Assembly (NCBI GenBank): GCA_910577095.1
Contig: CAJTLY010000007.1
Coordinates: forward strand, 1 to 64,000
Direction: 5' to 3'
From: an uncultured Alphaproteobacteria bacterium
Lineage (GTDB): Bacteria; Pseudomonadota; Alphaproteobacteria; RF32; CAG-239
DNA: 64,000 nt
Position 1 is the first letter of the stretch. Every line of letters starts with the position of its first letter. Both the position numbers and the translations under genes were made by a program. This document shows positions 43,320 through 52,156 of this stretch, piece after piece. The notes under the pieces are model-generated. The model was not told where the DNA came from and did no database searches. It worked only from the letters and a program-made list of their open reading frames with translations.

Positions 43320-45641
43320 CTATTCAGGAAGTTTGCAATCGCGATGCAGCGCAATCTCCAAAACCTCATCGGCGGTCGAAACCGGAATAATCTTAAGACC
43401 TTCTTTAACATTGTCGGGTATCTCGACCAGATCCTTCTCGTTGTCCTTGGGAATAATAACCGTTTTAATACCGCCGCGCAAAGCCGACAACAGTTTTTCC
43501 TTAAGACCGCCGATCGGCAGTACCCTGCCCTGAAGCGTGATTTCACCGGTCATCGCAACGTCTTTGCGTACCGGAATTTTCGTCAAAACCGACACCAAAG
43601 TCGTATACATGGCGATACCGGCCGACGGACCGTCCTTGGGGGTTGCGCCTTCCGGGACGTGAACGTGAATATCGGTTTTTTCAAACACTTCCGGCTGAAT
43701 TCCCAGTTTTTCGGCATGAGAGCGAACCACCGAATAGGCGGTTTCAATCGACTCTTTCATCACGTCACCCAGTTTTCCGGTTTGTTTGACTGTCCCTTTT
43801 CCGGGCATATCGACCGCTTCGATAAACAGGATGTCGCCGCCGACTTCGGTCCATGCCAGTCCGGTTGTGACGCCGATATGGTCTTCGTCTTCCGCTTCGC
43901 CGTAACGGAATTTGCGCACGCCGAGATAGTCACCGAGGTTGGCGGCGTCAACCGTCACTTTGTCACTGCATTTGTTCAGCAGCAAATTTTTTATCGCCTT
44001 GCGCGCAATGTTGGTAAGCTCGCGTTCCAAATTGCGCACCCCGGCTTCACGCGTATAATAACGGATAATATCGCGGATCGCTTCGTTACTGATAAACAGC
44101 TCTTCCGGCTTAACCGCATTCTCGGCAAAAATTTTCGGCATCAGATGGCGTTTGGCAATCTGAATCTTTTCATCTTCGGTATAGCCCGACAAACGAATGA
44201 TCTCCATACGGTCCAGAAGCGGCCGCGGCATGTCCAGACTGTTAGCGGTGGTAACAAACATCACATCCGACAAATCGTAATCAACTTCCAGGTAATGGTC
44301 GTTAAAGCTGTTGTTTTGTTCCGGATCCAAAACCTCCAGCAGCGCCGATGACGGATCACCGCGCCAGTCGCTGCCCAACTTATCAATCTCGTCAAGCAAA
44401 AACAGCGGGTTGGAGGTTCCGGCTTTTTTCATTCCTTTAATGATTTTTCCCGGCATTGATCCGATATAAGTACGGCGGTGGCCGCGAATTTCGGCTTCGT
44501 CCCGCATGCCGCCCAACGATGTACGGACAAAACTGCGTCCGGTGGCGCGGGCAATCGATTTGCCCAGCGAAGTTTTGCCCACGCCCGGCGGTCCGAACAA
44601 ACACAAAATCGGTCCTTTAATTTTGTCGGCCCGCGACTGTACCGCCAGATATTCGATAATCCGCTCTTTAACCTTTTCCAGCCCGTAATGATCGGCGTCA
44701 AGAATCTCCGCCGCTTTTTTCAAATCTTTGTTGACTTTGGAACGTTTATGCCACGGAATGTCCAACAGCCAGTCCAGATAATTGCGCACGACCGTGGCTT
44801 CTGCCGACATCATGCTCATGGTTTTCAGCTTTTTGACTTCGGAAAGCGCTTTTTCTTTGGCTTCTTTGGAAAGCTTGGTCTTTTCGATCTTTTGCATATA
44901 GGCGTCGATTTCGCTTTCCTCGTCACCGTCACCGAGTTCTTTCTGAATGGCGCGCATTTGTTCGTTCAGATAATACTCTTTCTGACTCTTTTCCATTTGT
45001 TTTTTAACGCGCGACTTAATTTTATTTTCCACCTCCAGCAAGGTGATTTCGCTGTCCATGAATTCGAGAATTTTATTGAAGCGGTCTTTGAGCGTACGCC
45101 CTTCCAAAAGGATTTGCTTCTCGTCAATTTTTAACGTCAGGTGCGAAGCAATCGTGTCCGCCAGTTTGTTGTAATCGTCAATCTGGCTGACCGAAACCAA
45201 AACTTCGGGCGGCACTTTTTTAGACAGCTTGACATATTCTTCAAATTGCGACAGAACCGCACGCGCCAACGCTTCGGTCTCAACGTCGGTGACATCGTCT
45301 TCCGGCAGTATTTCCGCCGTCACTTTCATAAAACCTTCGCCGGGAACGAATTCGTCTATTTTTACCCGTTCCAGCCCTTCGACCAACACCTTCACCGTTC
45401 CGTCAGGCAGCCTGACCAACTGCACGACGGTGCCCAGCGTCCCTATTTTGAAAATATCATCGGGGACCGGATCTTCGACGGCGGCGTCTTTCTGAGTTGC
45501 CAGCACGATATTTTGATCATTATCAATCGCCGACTGCAGGGCTTTTATCGATTTCTCCCGGCCGACAAACAACGGCACGATCATTTTCGGATAAACAACG
45601 ATATCACGCAGCGGAAGGATTGGATATATTTCTTTGTTCAT
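43320..45641 (-). CDS. lon: ATP-dependent protease Lon
   Basis: Cytoplasmic AAA+ serine protease (773 aa) that degrades damaged and short-lived regulatory proteins. N-terminal substrate domain (YPILPLRDIVVYPKMIVPL), P-loop GPPGVGKTSLGKS, and the C-terminal protease with the Ser673-Lys716 dyad (PKDGPSAGIAM and GGLKEKLLSAL). Length is standard. ATG at 45641 is the family start; a GTG two codons earlier is also possible. A heat-shock-like promoter lies upstream at 45675-45704. It stands alone with its own terminator. Confidence 0.96.
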   Translation of the reverse strand: MNKEIYPILPLRDIVVYPKMIVPLFVGREKSIKALQSAIDNDQNIVLATQKDAAVEDPVPDDIFKIGTLGTVVQLVRLPDGTVKVLVEGLERVKIDEFVPGEGFMKVTAEILPEDDVTDVETEALARAVLSQFEEYVKLSKKVPPEVLVSVSQIDDYNKLADTIASHLTLKIDEKQILLEGRTLKDRFNKILEFMDSEITLLEVENKIKSRVKKQMEKSQKEYYLNEQMRAIQKELGDGDEESEIDAYMQKIEKTKLSKEAKEKALSEVKKLKTMSMMSAEATVVRNYLDWLLDIPWHKRSKVNKDLKKAAEILDADHYGLEKVKERIIEYLAVQSRADKIKGPILCLFGPPGVGKTSLGKSIARATGRSFVRTSLGGMRDEAEIRGHRRTYIGSMPGKIIKGMKKAGTSNPLFLLDEIDKLGSDWRGDPSSALLEVLDPEQNNSFNDHYLEVDYDLSDVMFVTTANSLDMPRPLLDRMEIIRLSGYTEDEKIQIAKRHLMPKIFAENAVKPEELFISNEAIRDIIRYYTREAGVRNLERELTNIARKAIKNLLLNKCSDKVTVDAANLGDYLGVRKFRYGEAEDEDHIGVTTGLAWTEVGGDILFIEAVDMPGKGTVKQTGKLGDVMKESIETAYSVVRSHAEKLGIQPEVFEKTDIHVHVPEGATPKDGPSAGIAMYTTLVSVLTKIPVRKDVAMTGEITLQGRVLPIGGLKEKLLSALRGGIKTVIIPKDNEKDLVEIPDNVKEGLKIIPVSTADEVLEIALHRDCKLPE

Positions 45642-45674
45642 TAGCACTTTGTCCTGATTAATTATGATTTCTAA

Positions 45675-45704
45675 TATATAGGTAATTATATTTAAACTGC
45701 AACC
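45675..45704 (-). promoter_or_regulatory. Sigma-32-like promoter of lon
   Basis: On the minus strand GGTTGC and CCTATATA, with 18 bases between TTG and CTAT. It resembles the alphaproteobacterial heat-shock consensus (CTTG, then CYTATNT), which would fit lon. A sigma-70 reading (TTGCAG, 16 bases, TATATA) is also possible. Confidence 0.35.
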
Positions 45705-45756
45705 TCTGTGATGTATTTATTGCACCGAATTCTTACCCGAAGCCGCAAACCGCAAA

Positions 45757-45791
45757 AAAAATCCCCGGTTAACAAAAAGTTATCCGGGGAG
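45757..45791 (-). terminator. Rho-independent terminator
   Basis: TCCCCGGTTAAC pairs with GTTATCCGGGGA with one bulge, 5-base A loop, followed by T on the minus strand. It serves the aminotransferase gene. Confidence 0.8.
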
Positions 45792-45825
45792 GTTGTTTTA
45801 TATTTTTTGAGACCGATCTCTCCGC

Positions 45826-46986
45826 TTAGGCGGCTTTGCTCATTTTTCTGGAAGCAAACTCGTTCATTTTTGCAATAACATAATCCAGATCTTCGTCATC
45901 CAGATACGGAGTCATCGGGATAGACAGAGCCGTTTTGGAAAGATGTTCGCAAACCGGCAGCGAGCGGGTATTCCATTTGGCATAGGCCGTCTGGGTATTG
46001 ACCGGACGCGGATAGTAAGCGCCGCAGGGAATTCCGTTTTCTTTCAAAAACGCCATCAATTCGTCTCTTTCTTCGCAATGAACGGTATACAAAGCGTAAG
46101 CCGACCGGCAGTTGTCAAGAATCTTCTGTTTGCCGAAATATTCGCTCAATTCGTCATCATAACGTTTGGCAACCCGGCAGCGGTCTTTCAGTTCCTGATC
46201 AAATACCGTCAGTTTTTGTAACAAAACCGCACCCTGGAACGAATTCATACGGCCCGTCATTCCCAAACGGACGTTGTCGTAGTGGTCTTCGGGACTCATA
46301 CCGTGAACACGGCAAGATTTAACCAGTTCGTTTTCTTCTTCCGAATTGCTGAATACGGCACCGCCGTCACCGTAGCAGCCGAGCGGTTTGGTCGGATAGA
46401 AAGAGGTGGCGGACATATCGGCAATTGAGCCGGCTTTTTTGCCTTTATAAACCGAACCGTAAGACTGGCAGGAGTCAGACAAAACTTTCATTCCGTTGTC
46501 ATGGGCAATTTTGATAATGGCGTCGTAATCGCACGGAGAACCGAAAATGTCAACCGCAACCACGGCTTTCAAATTCAGTTTTCCTTCTTTTTTGACTTCG
46601 TCAATTGCCCGTTGCAAGTCCTTGGGATCCATGTTGTAAGTATCGGGATCGGAATCTACAAAAATCGGGGTCGCACCCAACAAGACCGGTGCTTCGGCCG
46701 AGGCAACGAAAGTAAAGGAAGACACAAAGACGGCATCGCCTTCCTTAACGCCCCAGGCCATCAGGGCCAAGGTCAGCGCATCGGTTCCCGAACCGCAGGT
46801 TGAGCAGTATTTGGTGCCGGAATAAGCAGCCAGTTTTTCATCCAGTTCTCTGGTTTCCGGTCCCTGGCAGTAGGCACCGTGGTTAAGAATATTTTCAAAA
46901 GCTTTCAAAAACTTGTCCTGACCGATAACGCTCTGGGAAGTTTTGCAGTCAAACAACATAATCGGTTTGTTGGGTTTGCTCGTCAT
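45826..46986 (-). CDS. DegT/DnrJ/EryC1-family sugar aminotransferase
   Basis: A PLP-dependent aminotransferase (386 aa), the class that makes amino sugars on nucleotide carriers for surface polysaccharides. The PLP lysine is Lys200 in SFYPTKPLGCYGDGG. The cofactor phosphate site (STCGSGTDALTLAL), the ring-stacking region (VSSFTFVASAEAPVLLGA) and the Asp in LSDSCQSYGS are typical. The first ten residues (MTSKPNKPIM) follow AAGGATA; the frame extends 49 codons upstream without support. No sugar-biosynthesis neighbours here, so the product is unknown. It diverges from mlaA. Confidence 0.9.
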   Translation of the reverse strand: MTSKPNKPIMLFDCKTSQSVIGQDKFLKAFENILNHGAYCQGPETRELDEKLAAYSGTKYCSTCGSGTDALTLALMAWGVKEGDAVFVSSFTFVASAEAPVLLGATPIFVDSDPDTYNMDPKDLQRAIDEVKKEGKLNLKAVVAVDIFGSPCDYDAIIKIAHDNGMKVLSDSCQSYGSVYKGKKAGSIADMSATSFYPTKPLGCYGDGGAVFSNSEEENELVKSCRVHGMSPEDHYDNVRLGMTGRMNSFQGAVLLQKLTVFDQELKDRCRVAKRYDDELSEYFGKQKILDNCRSAYALYTVHCEERDELMAFLKENGIPCGAYYPRPVNTQTAYAKWNTRSLPVCEHLSKTALSIPMTPYLDDEDLDYVIAKMNEFASRKMSKAA

Positions 46987-47150
46987 ATTTGGTATCCTTA
47001 TCAAAAAGTTTTCAACTGGAAGGCATACTATGTCAAAAAACCGCCGATTGCAAAACACAAAAAATTTCCGGATTGTAACAATCGGCGCTCCGCTGAGCGA
47101 AATTTTTCCCAAAATCGGCAAAGTTATACCCACGACAATGCTTTTTCCCG

Positions 47151-47179
47151 TTGATATTAAGTTATACTGTTGCTATATT
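47151..47179 (+). promoter_or_regulatory. Sigma-70-type promoter of mlaA-mlaC
   Basis: TTGATA (47151-47156), 17-base spacer, TATATT (47174-47179), 36 bases before mlaA. Confidence 0.7.
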
Positions 47180-47215
47180 AGGCAAAAATTTACCGATTTA
47201 ACGAGAAAGGGTCAT

Positions 47216-47977
47216 ATGTTGTTCAAATATTCATTACTGCTGGCCGTTTTACTGAGCGGAACCGCTTTCGGCGTTCATGCCGCCGAAGACAACTCCGATT
47301 GGCTGGAAAGCTATAACCGCGCCGTTTTCAATTTCAACTACCAACTCGATAAATATACGCTCAAACCGATTGCCAAAGGTTATCGCGCCGTTACAACACC
47401 CGATATCCGCAACCGGGTCAATTCGGCACTGTTCAATGTTATTGAACCGGTTTCTGCAGGCAACCACGCGCTGCAGGGAAACGGACAAAAAGCTGTAACG
47501 TCGGTGGCGCGTTTCCTGATTAATTCTACGCTCGGTCTCGGCGGTATGTTTGATGTTGCCGAAGGCTGGGGGCTCAAAAAGAACCGTACCAACTTTGATG
47601 AAACTCTTGCAACGTGGTGTGTGCCGGACGGCCCGTTCTTTATGATGCCGATATTAGGTCCCACAACCCCGCGGGCTTTAACCGGAACCGCCGTCGGCGC
47701 CGTCAGCAATCCGGTTTACCTGTCAACGTTAAACGATGCCAACTACAGAGATAAAATTACTTGGAGTTATACTGCCGTTGATGCAATTGCCAGCCGCGAA
47801 CGTTCGCTGGACCTGCTTGACGATCTGGAAAAGAACTCGGTTGATTTTTACACCACCGTTCGTTCCGCATATATGCAAAACCGCCAGTCTCTCCGGCAAT
47901 TGTGCCGTTCGAACAAAGACGACGGCAAAGCCAGCTATGACTTTGATTTTGAAATCGAAGACGAAGACGAATTTTAA
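47216..47977 (+). CDS. mlaA: MlaA (VacJ-family) outer-membrane lipid-asymmetry protein
   Basis: Outer-membrane component (253 aa) of the Mla retrograde phospholipid pathway: it removes phospholipid from the outer leaflet and hands it to MlaC. Typical segments: DWLESYNRAVFNFNYQLDKY at the start of the mature chain, AVTSVARFLINSTLGLGGMFD, and TLATWCVPDGPFFMMPILGPTTPR. The signal peptide (MLFKYSLLLAVLLSGTAFGVHAA) has no lipobox Cys, so this MlaA appears not to be a lipoprotein, unlike E. coli MlaA. The acidic tail (EIEDEDEF) is unusual. GAAAGG precedes ATG. mlaC follows after 22 bases; mlaD, mlaE and mlaF are not here. Confidence 0.93.
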   Translation: MLFKYSLLLAVLLSGTAFGVHAAEDNSDWLESYNRAVFNFNYQLDKYTLKPIAKGYRAVTTPDIRNRVNSALFNVIEPVSAGNHALQGNGQKAVTSVARFLINSTLGLGGMFDVAEGWGLKKNRTNFDETLATWCVPDGPFFMMPILGPTTPRALTGTAVGAVSNPVYLSTLNDANYRDKITWSYTAVDAIASRERSLDLLDDLEKNSVDFYTTVRSAYMQNRQSLRQLCRSNKDDGKASYDFDFEIEDEDEF

Positions 47978-47999
47978 TTTTTTTACAGGAGACTGTCTG

Positions 48000-48605
48000 A
48001 TGAAGAAAAATATTTTTGGCGTTTTAATTTCCTGCCTGATGCTGACGGCCTTTTCCGCCTCGGCCGCGGTAGACGCCGGCAACGCAAAGGCTTTTGTTGA
48101 AAAAGTCACTCAGGAAGGGTTGGTCGACATCATTAACTCCAACGTTTCGCAACAGGAAAAAGACCGCCGGTTTGAAAAACTGTTCAACGAAGCGCTGGAT
48201 CTTAAATTCATCGGCCAGTTTGTTCTCGGCCGTTACTGGAGAACCGCCACGCCGGAACAAAAGAAAGAGTTTATTGAGGTTTATCGCCAGTTGAACGTCA
48301 AGACCTGGTCGCAACGTTTTGACGAATTCAGAGGCAAAAAATTCATTTTTAACGGAACCTCCCCTTCTTCTTCCGCCAACCAGATTTTTGTAAATTCGTC
48401 GGTGCCGATGGATCAGGGAAATCCGGCTTCGGTGGTTTGGCGGGTCAAACAAAGCGGCAACAGTTTCAAAATCGTTGACATTATTATCGAAAACGTCAGC
48501 CTTGCCATTACCGCCCGCAACGAATACACCGCCTTTATCAAAAAGTCGCCGAACGGCATTGACGGGCTGATTAAGGACCTGAAAGCCAAAGTTCGGCAAA
48601 ACTAA
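48000..48605 (+). CDS. mlaC: MlaC periplasmic phospholipid carrier
   Basis: A 201-aa periplasmic shuttle of the Mla pathway (toluene-tolerance Ttg2D family). Signal peptide MKKNIFGVLISCLMLTAFSASA, then a helical first half (FEKLFNEALDLKFIGQFVLGRYWR, TPEQKKEFIEVYRQL), and a beta-sheet second half ending VVWRVKQSGNSFKIVDI and VSLAITARNEYTAFI, which form the lipid pocket in the family. AGGAG lies 9 bases before ATG. Co-transcribed with mlaA and closed by its own terminator. Confidence 0.94.
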   Translation: MKKNIFGVLISCLMLTAFSASAAVDAGNAKAFVEKVTQEGLVDIINSNVSQQEKDRRFEKLFNEALDLKFIGQFVLGRYWRTATPEQKKEFIEVYRQLNVKTWSQRFDEFRGKKFIFNGTSPSSSANQIFVNSSVPMDQGNPASVVWRVKQSGNSFKIVDIIIENVSLAITARNEYTAFIKKSPNGIDGLIKDLKAKVRQN

Positions 48606-48630
48606 ACCACCGCTGACTTTTGTCCGCATT

Positions 48631-48666
48631 AAAAAAACGCTCCGAATATTTCGGAGCGTTTTTTTA
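48631..48666 (+). terminator. Rho-independent terminator of mlaC
   Basis: AAAAAAACGCTCCGA pairs perfectly with TCGGAGCGTTTTTTT around a 5-base loop. Confidence 0.92.
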
Positions 48667-48799
48667 ATGCGTTGCATTCACAAATAAATATTTTGCGAGT
48701 GCCTTACAAAAGAGCGAAAAAAGAATATATAAATCCGGTAAAAAGTTTTTTTCTTATTAAGATTTGTCTTTTTAGTTTTGTTCAGAAAGGATTATCTCA

Positions 48800-49372
48800 A
48801 TGAAAATTTTAATTCCGATTGTCATTATCGCCGTTTTGCTGGGCATTTGGGGCGTCAACGGCGTTAACGGTCTGGTCCGCCAGGACGAAGACGTCAATGC
48901 CGCCTGGGCACAGGTACAGAATCAATATCAACGCCGCATGGATCTGATACCCAACCTGGTTTCAACCGTCAAGGGCTATGCTTCCCACGAAAAAGAAACC
49001 TTGCAGGCGGTTATCGAAGCGCGTGCCAACGCCACCAAAGTTTCGGTCAATCTCGATAACGCCAAACAATTTCAGGAATACATGAACGCCCAAAGCGGTT
49101 TAAGCTCGGCACTTTCCCGCCTGTTGGCCGTCTCCGAAAGATACCCGGATCTGAAGGCCAACCAGAATTTTCTGGCCTTGCAGGATCAGTTGGAAGGAAC
49201 CGAAAACCGCATTGCTGTGGCCCGCAAGGATTACATTGCGGTTGTGCGGCATTTCAATCAGCAGGTTCGAACCTTTCCGGGCGTTCTGTGGGCCATGATT
49301 TCGGGGTTGGGCGCCAAACCGACTTTTGATGCCGCCCAAGATGCACAAAAAGCGCCGATTGTCGCTTTTTAG
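48800..49372 (+). CDS. LemA-family protein
   Basis: A 190-aa membrane-anchored protein. One N-terminal hydrophobic segment (ILIPIVIIAVLLGIWGV) is followed by the LemA helical bundle: VNAAWAQVQNQYQRRMDLIPNLV, LQAVIEARANATKV, NQNFLALQDQLEGTENRIAVARKDY. The family is common and envelope-associated, with no settled activity. AAAGGA lies 9 bases before ATG. It is followed 12 bases later by a TPM-domain gene; LemA with TPM is a frequent pair. Confidence 0.92.
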   Translation: MKILIPIVIIAVLLGIWGVNGVNGLVRQDEDVNAAWAQVQNQYQRRMDLIPNLVSTVKGYASHEKETLQAVIEARANATKVSVNLDNAKQFQEYMNAQSGLSSALSRLLAVSERYPDLKANQNFLALQDQLEGTENRIAVARKDYIAVVRHFNQQVRTFPGVLWAMISGLGAKPTFDAAQDAQKAPIVAF

Positions 49373-49384
49373 GCAGAAAATCCA

Positions 49385-50065
49385 ATGAAAAAGATTCTCC
49401 TTGCATTCATACTGTTTTGTATTTTTCTTCACCCGGTTCGGGCAGCGGAAACCGATTATCCGCTCCTGACCGGACAGGTTGTGGACGAAGCCGGCGTCCT
49501 CACCCCGCAACAAAAGTCGCAGCTGCTGCAACTGCTGGCTGCCGACAAAAACAATCAGGTGGCCGTTGCCGTGGTCAAAGACCTGCGGGGACAAAACGGA
49601 CGCGAATACGGGATCGAACTGGCCCGCCGCTGGCAATTGGGACAAAAAGGCAAGGACAACGGCGTGTTGATTTTGCTTTCGCCCAAAGACCGCTACGCCG
49701 GCATCGAAGTCGGCTACGGACTGGAGGATATTTTACCCGACAGCCTTACCGGCCGGATTTTAAGACAGGAAGTTTTTCCGCCGTTGCAGCGCAATCTCGA
49801 CTACGGCACTGCCTTGTTTAACGGAACCAAAGCGGTGATGACGGTATTGGCAGGCGGCGAGCCGGGGTTGGCGGACGAAGAGGCCTCTCCGCTGGAAGAC
49901 GCCGCTTCCGCACTGCTGACCTTGCTTATGATTTATCTCATTCTTTCGGGACGCGGGCGTTTTTTGGGCGGCGGCGGATCTTTCTTTCGCCGCGGCGGCG
50001 GAGGCGGCGGTTTTCGCGGCGGCGGCGGCAGTTTCGGCGGCGGCGGTGCCGGCGGACGATTTTGA
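49385..50065 (+). CDS. TPM-domain (YgcG-like) secreted protein
   Basis: A 226-aa envelope protein with signal peptide (MKKILLAFILFCIFLHPVRA). The TPM domain spans residues 30-150: GQVVDEAGVLTPQQKSQL, VAVAVVKDLRG, LGQKGKDNGVLILLSP, GYGLEDILPD. One membrane helix (ALLTLLMIYLILSG) follows, and the last 35 residues are almost pure Gly/Phe/Arg/Ser (GGGG repeats). This architecture is typical of the family that accompanies LemA. Function uncertain. Operon with the LemA gene. Confidence 0.9.
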   Translation: MKKILLAFILFCIFLHPVRAAETDYPLLTGQVVDEAGVLTPQQKSQLLQLLAADKNNQVAVAVVKDLRGQNGREYGIELARRWQLGQKGKDNGVLILLSPKDRYAGIEVGYGLEDILPDSLTGRILRQEVFPPLQRNLDYGTALFNGTKAVMTVLAGGEPGLADEEASPLEDAASALLTLLMIYLILSGRGRFLGGGGSFFRRGGGGGGFRGGGGSFGGGGAGGRF

Positions 50066-50220
50066 GGTATTTTAAATACCGTCAGGCCATGTTTTGCCCC
50101 GGTGCCGGCAAGCGCAAACTCAAATGCCAAAATCAATTTATTTCCGCCCGAAACCTTGAAAAGCGATCACCGCTGCTTATCTAGAAATCAGTTATATTTT
50201 CATAAAAAGAGGAAAATGCC

Positions 50221-50535
50221 ATGGGAACCATATTAAAATATATCTTTTACGTTGCACTTATCTTGGTCATCTATCTGGTCGCCAGAGGTATCTACGAAGG
50301 CCGAATTACCGAAGACACCACGGTTAAAGAAGTCGGCAGCAACATTGCCGACGGCACGGAACAACTGGTCAACGAAACCAAACGTGCAATTGACGACAAC
50401 AGCAGCGATGCCGCACGGGTTGCCGATCAGGCACCGGTTACCCGTCCGGCCGCTCCCGACTCCCAACGCGTTGCCGCGGCTGCCGATTCACAGCGTGCCG
50501 CCGCCCGTCGCCCGGCTCAACAACCGGTCGACTGA
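50221..50535 (+). CDS. Small single-span membrane protein
   Basis: A 104-aa protein: residues 5-22 are a membrane helix (LKYIFYVALILVIYLVARG), followed by a charged helix and a low-complexity Ala/Arg/Pro/Gln tail containing the repeat DSQR (PDSQRVAAAADSQRAAARR). AGAGG lies 7 bases before ATG. It is 155 bases after the TPM gene and has a strong terminator. No family recognised. Confidence 0.72.
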   Translation: MGTILKYIFYVALILVIYLVARGIYEGRITEDTTVKEVGSNIADGTEQLVNETKRAIDDNSSDAARVADQAPVTRPAAPDSQRVAAAADSQRAAARRPAQQPVD

Positions 50536-50560
50536 CAACACTTCCCCCTATCCGTCCTCC

Positions 50561-50590
50561 GGCTCTCCGTCAAATACGGAGAGCCTTTTT
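50561..50590 (+). terminator. Rho-independent terminator
   Basis: GGCTCTCCGT pairs perfectly with ACGGAGAGCC (50576-50585) around a 5-base loop, followed by TTTTT. Confidence 0.9.
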
Positions 50591-50730
50591 CTTATGCTGA
50601 TCCCGTTTCCCTATCGCTTTTTGACAAATATTCGTTAACAAACCTTTCAAATTTATACAAAAAGTTGTGGATAAAAGTTAATAAACCATTTACTTTTAGG
50701 TGTATTTATTATATTGTTCGCGCGTAGCTT

Positions 50731-50796
50731 GAATCAGGTCCGTCCTGTTTCAGGCTTTTTTTGACCGCCATAGCCGTGTGCTATGGTGGTTTTGTT
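50731..50796 (+). promoter_or_regulatory. Leader with switch-like hairpins before the peptidoglycan-binding gene
   Basis: CAGG, CCTG and CAGG segments (near 50735-50754) allow two mutually exclusive short stems, the second followed by seven T. A strong hairpin (ACCGCCATAGC with GCTATGGTGGT, 50764-50774 with 50780-50790) and TTTTGTTTT come next. Both lie before the ATG at 50825, so they could attenuate transcription or end a small RNA. An AT-rich TATATT at 50710-50715 could be the -10 box. Interpretation is inference. Confidence 0.45.
50764..50796 (+). terminator. Terminator-like hairpin in the leader of 50825-52147
   Basis: A perfect 11-bp stem with a 5-base loop and T-rich tail, 29 bases before the start codon. 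No gene ends just upstream, so it acts either on a short leader RNA or as an attenuator. Confidence 0.75.
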
Positions 50797-50824
50797 TTAA
50801 ACGTATAACTAAGGATAAAATAAA

Positions 50825-52147
50825 ATGACTAACAAATTGCAAAACACTAACGATAATCGCCACGGCAGACACAACCGCTTTAACGTCGCGGCGCCGGTGC
50901 TTGCCCGACAGATTGAGGCTTTGTCAGACCCCGGACGGGAACCGCTCCGGCAGATACAAGACCGGCTCAACCGGCTGGGATACGGCGGTTTGGACAACAG
51001 CCTGATCGCCGGAATCAAACAGTTTCAGAAAGATCACGGCCTGCAGGCGGACGGTGTGATCAAAGCCGGCGGCGAAACCCTCCGCAAACTCAATCAACTC
51101 AGCAGTGACCCGCAAAATTTCCGGCCGATTGCAACAGCGTTGCCCGATACTTCGGGTCTGAGCCTGCGTGAAGAACTGGAAGGCCGCTTTAACGGAACCC
51201 TTCCGATCGTCCGAACCGATCCGCAAACCGGTTTTCGCTCCGCTTATTATTTCGGCCGCGAGAACGAAACCACGCCGCTTTCTTCCGACCGGGCAGCTCT
51301 GTCCATGTTGCCGCAAGCGCTGACGAAGAAAGATATTAACGCCAAGCCGCACAATTATTTCCGACTGCCGGAAGATTGTCACAATCCTCGTCATCTCTTG
51401 CGGATGCACCTGAGAAGGCTAAATCGGGGTGGCCGGCGTACTGGTTCATTTCAACCCGACCATACCGGTTACAGCATGATCTCCACTTGTGACGACGGCC
51501 GCCAGTTCATCAATATGCAGGATTTGGAAAGAACTGATGATGGTAAGATCATCTTTAACCACAGTTATACACCGGCACGGAATTACCTCACCGACCACGG
51601 CATCGTCACCTGGAGTACCGAAATACCGGAAGAGATGAAAGCTCATTACGATAACATGACAGATTATCTCAATGCCAAAAATGCTTCTCACCGCATTGTG
51701 GCATTGGGAAATGAGGCGGAACGCATTTATAATCTGATGGGATTTGAAAACGAGCTGATAAACGCAGTACCGGATCAACAAAAACCGGAATACGGCCTTT
51801 CCTTTGATAACTGCAATACTTCCACTCAATGGAAAAAAGATAACCACCTTTCCAATTTTGAAGGTGATATAGAAGATATGATGGGCAATCATGTTGCCGG
51901 AGAAGGATGGGAAATGTGGAGAAATGTTAACGACCATTATCAAATTGTCGATGCGGCCAGAAATGCCTTGCTGGCACACAACCCGAAAATTGATTTTGCC
52001 GAGATCTGCAATATTCATTGGAGTGATATCAACCAACCGCAGGGCGAAATGATGCGTTTTTCCGACAATCAGCGCAACTATATCGTTGATAAAAATCCCA
52101 ACTATAGGGGTACATATCAAGTTATGGTACAGTCGCGGCGGAAATAA
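50825..52147 (+). CDS. Peptidoglycan-binding-domain protein of unknown function (possible toxin)
   Basis: A 440-aa protein without signal peptide. Residues 41-92 are a PG_binding_1-type domain (LRQIQDRLNRLGYGG, then IAGIKQFQKDHGLQADGVI). The remaining 350 residues match nothing I recognise; they contain Cys185 in PEDCHNPRH, DHTGYSMIS, and DNCNTSTQW near 328-336, which may belong to an enzyme. The gene ends 10 bases before a convergent array of four membrane-protein genes, and a decayed copy of its last 20 codons lies inside that array. These facts together suggest a wall-targeting toxin and its protectors, but this is inference. The SD site is weak (AAGGATAAAATAAA before ATG). Confidence 0.72.
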   Translation: MTNKLQNTNDNRHGRHNRFNVAAPVLARQIEALSDPGREPLRQIQDRLNRLGYGGLDNSLIAGIKQFQKDHGLQADGVIKAGGETLRKLNQLSSDPQNFRPIATALPDTSGLSLREELEGRFNGTLPIVRTDPQTGFRSAYYFGRENETTPLSSDRAALSMLPQALTKKDINAKPHNYFRLPEDCHNPRHLLRMHLRRLNRGGRRTGSFQPDHTGYSMISTCDDGRQFINMQDLERTDDGKIIFNHSYTPARNYLTDHGIVTWSTEIPEEMKAHYDNMTDYLNAKNASHRIVALGNEAERIYNLMGFENELINAVPDQQKPEYGLSFDNCNTSTQWKKDNHLSNFEGDIEDMMGNHVAGEGWEMWRNVNDHYQIVDAARNALLAHNPKIDFAEICNIHWSDINQPQGEMMRFSDNQRNYIVDKNPNYRGTYQVMVQSRRK

Positions 52148-52156
52148 TCCGGGCTT

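Noticed and set aside
46943..47215. N-terminal extension of 91 codons on mlaA
   Set aside because: It runs antisense through the start of the aminotransferase gene and over the mlaA promoter. The ATG at 47216 has an SD site and a signal peptide.
50066..50080. Near-palindrome GGTATTTTAAATACC right after the TPM gene
   Set aside because: No room for a loop and no T tract, so not a terminator; an operator is possible but unsupported.
50666..50674. Perfect DnaA-box sequence TGTGGATAA
   Set aside because: A single box without a cluster, AT-rich unwinding element or origin-linked genes does not make an origin.
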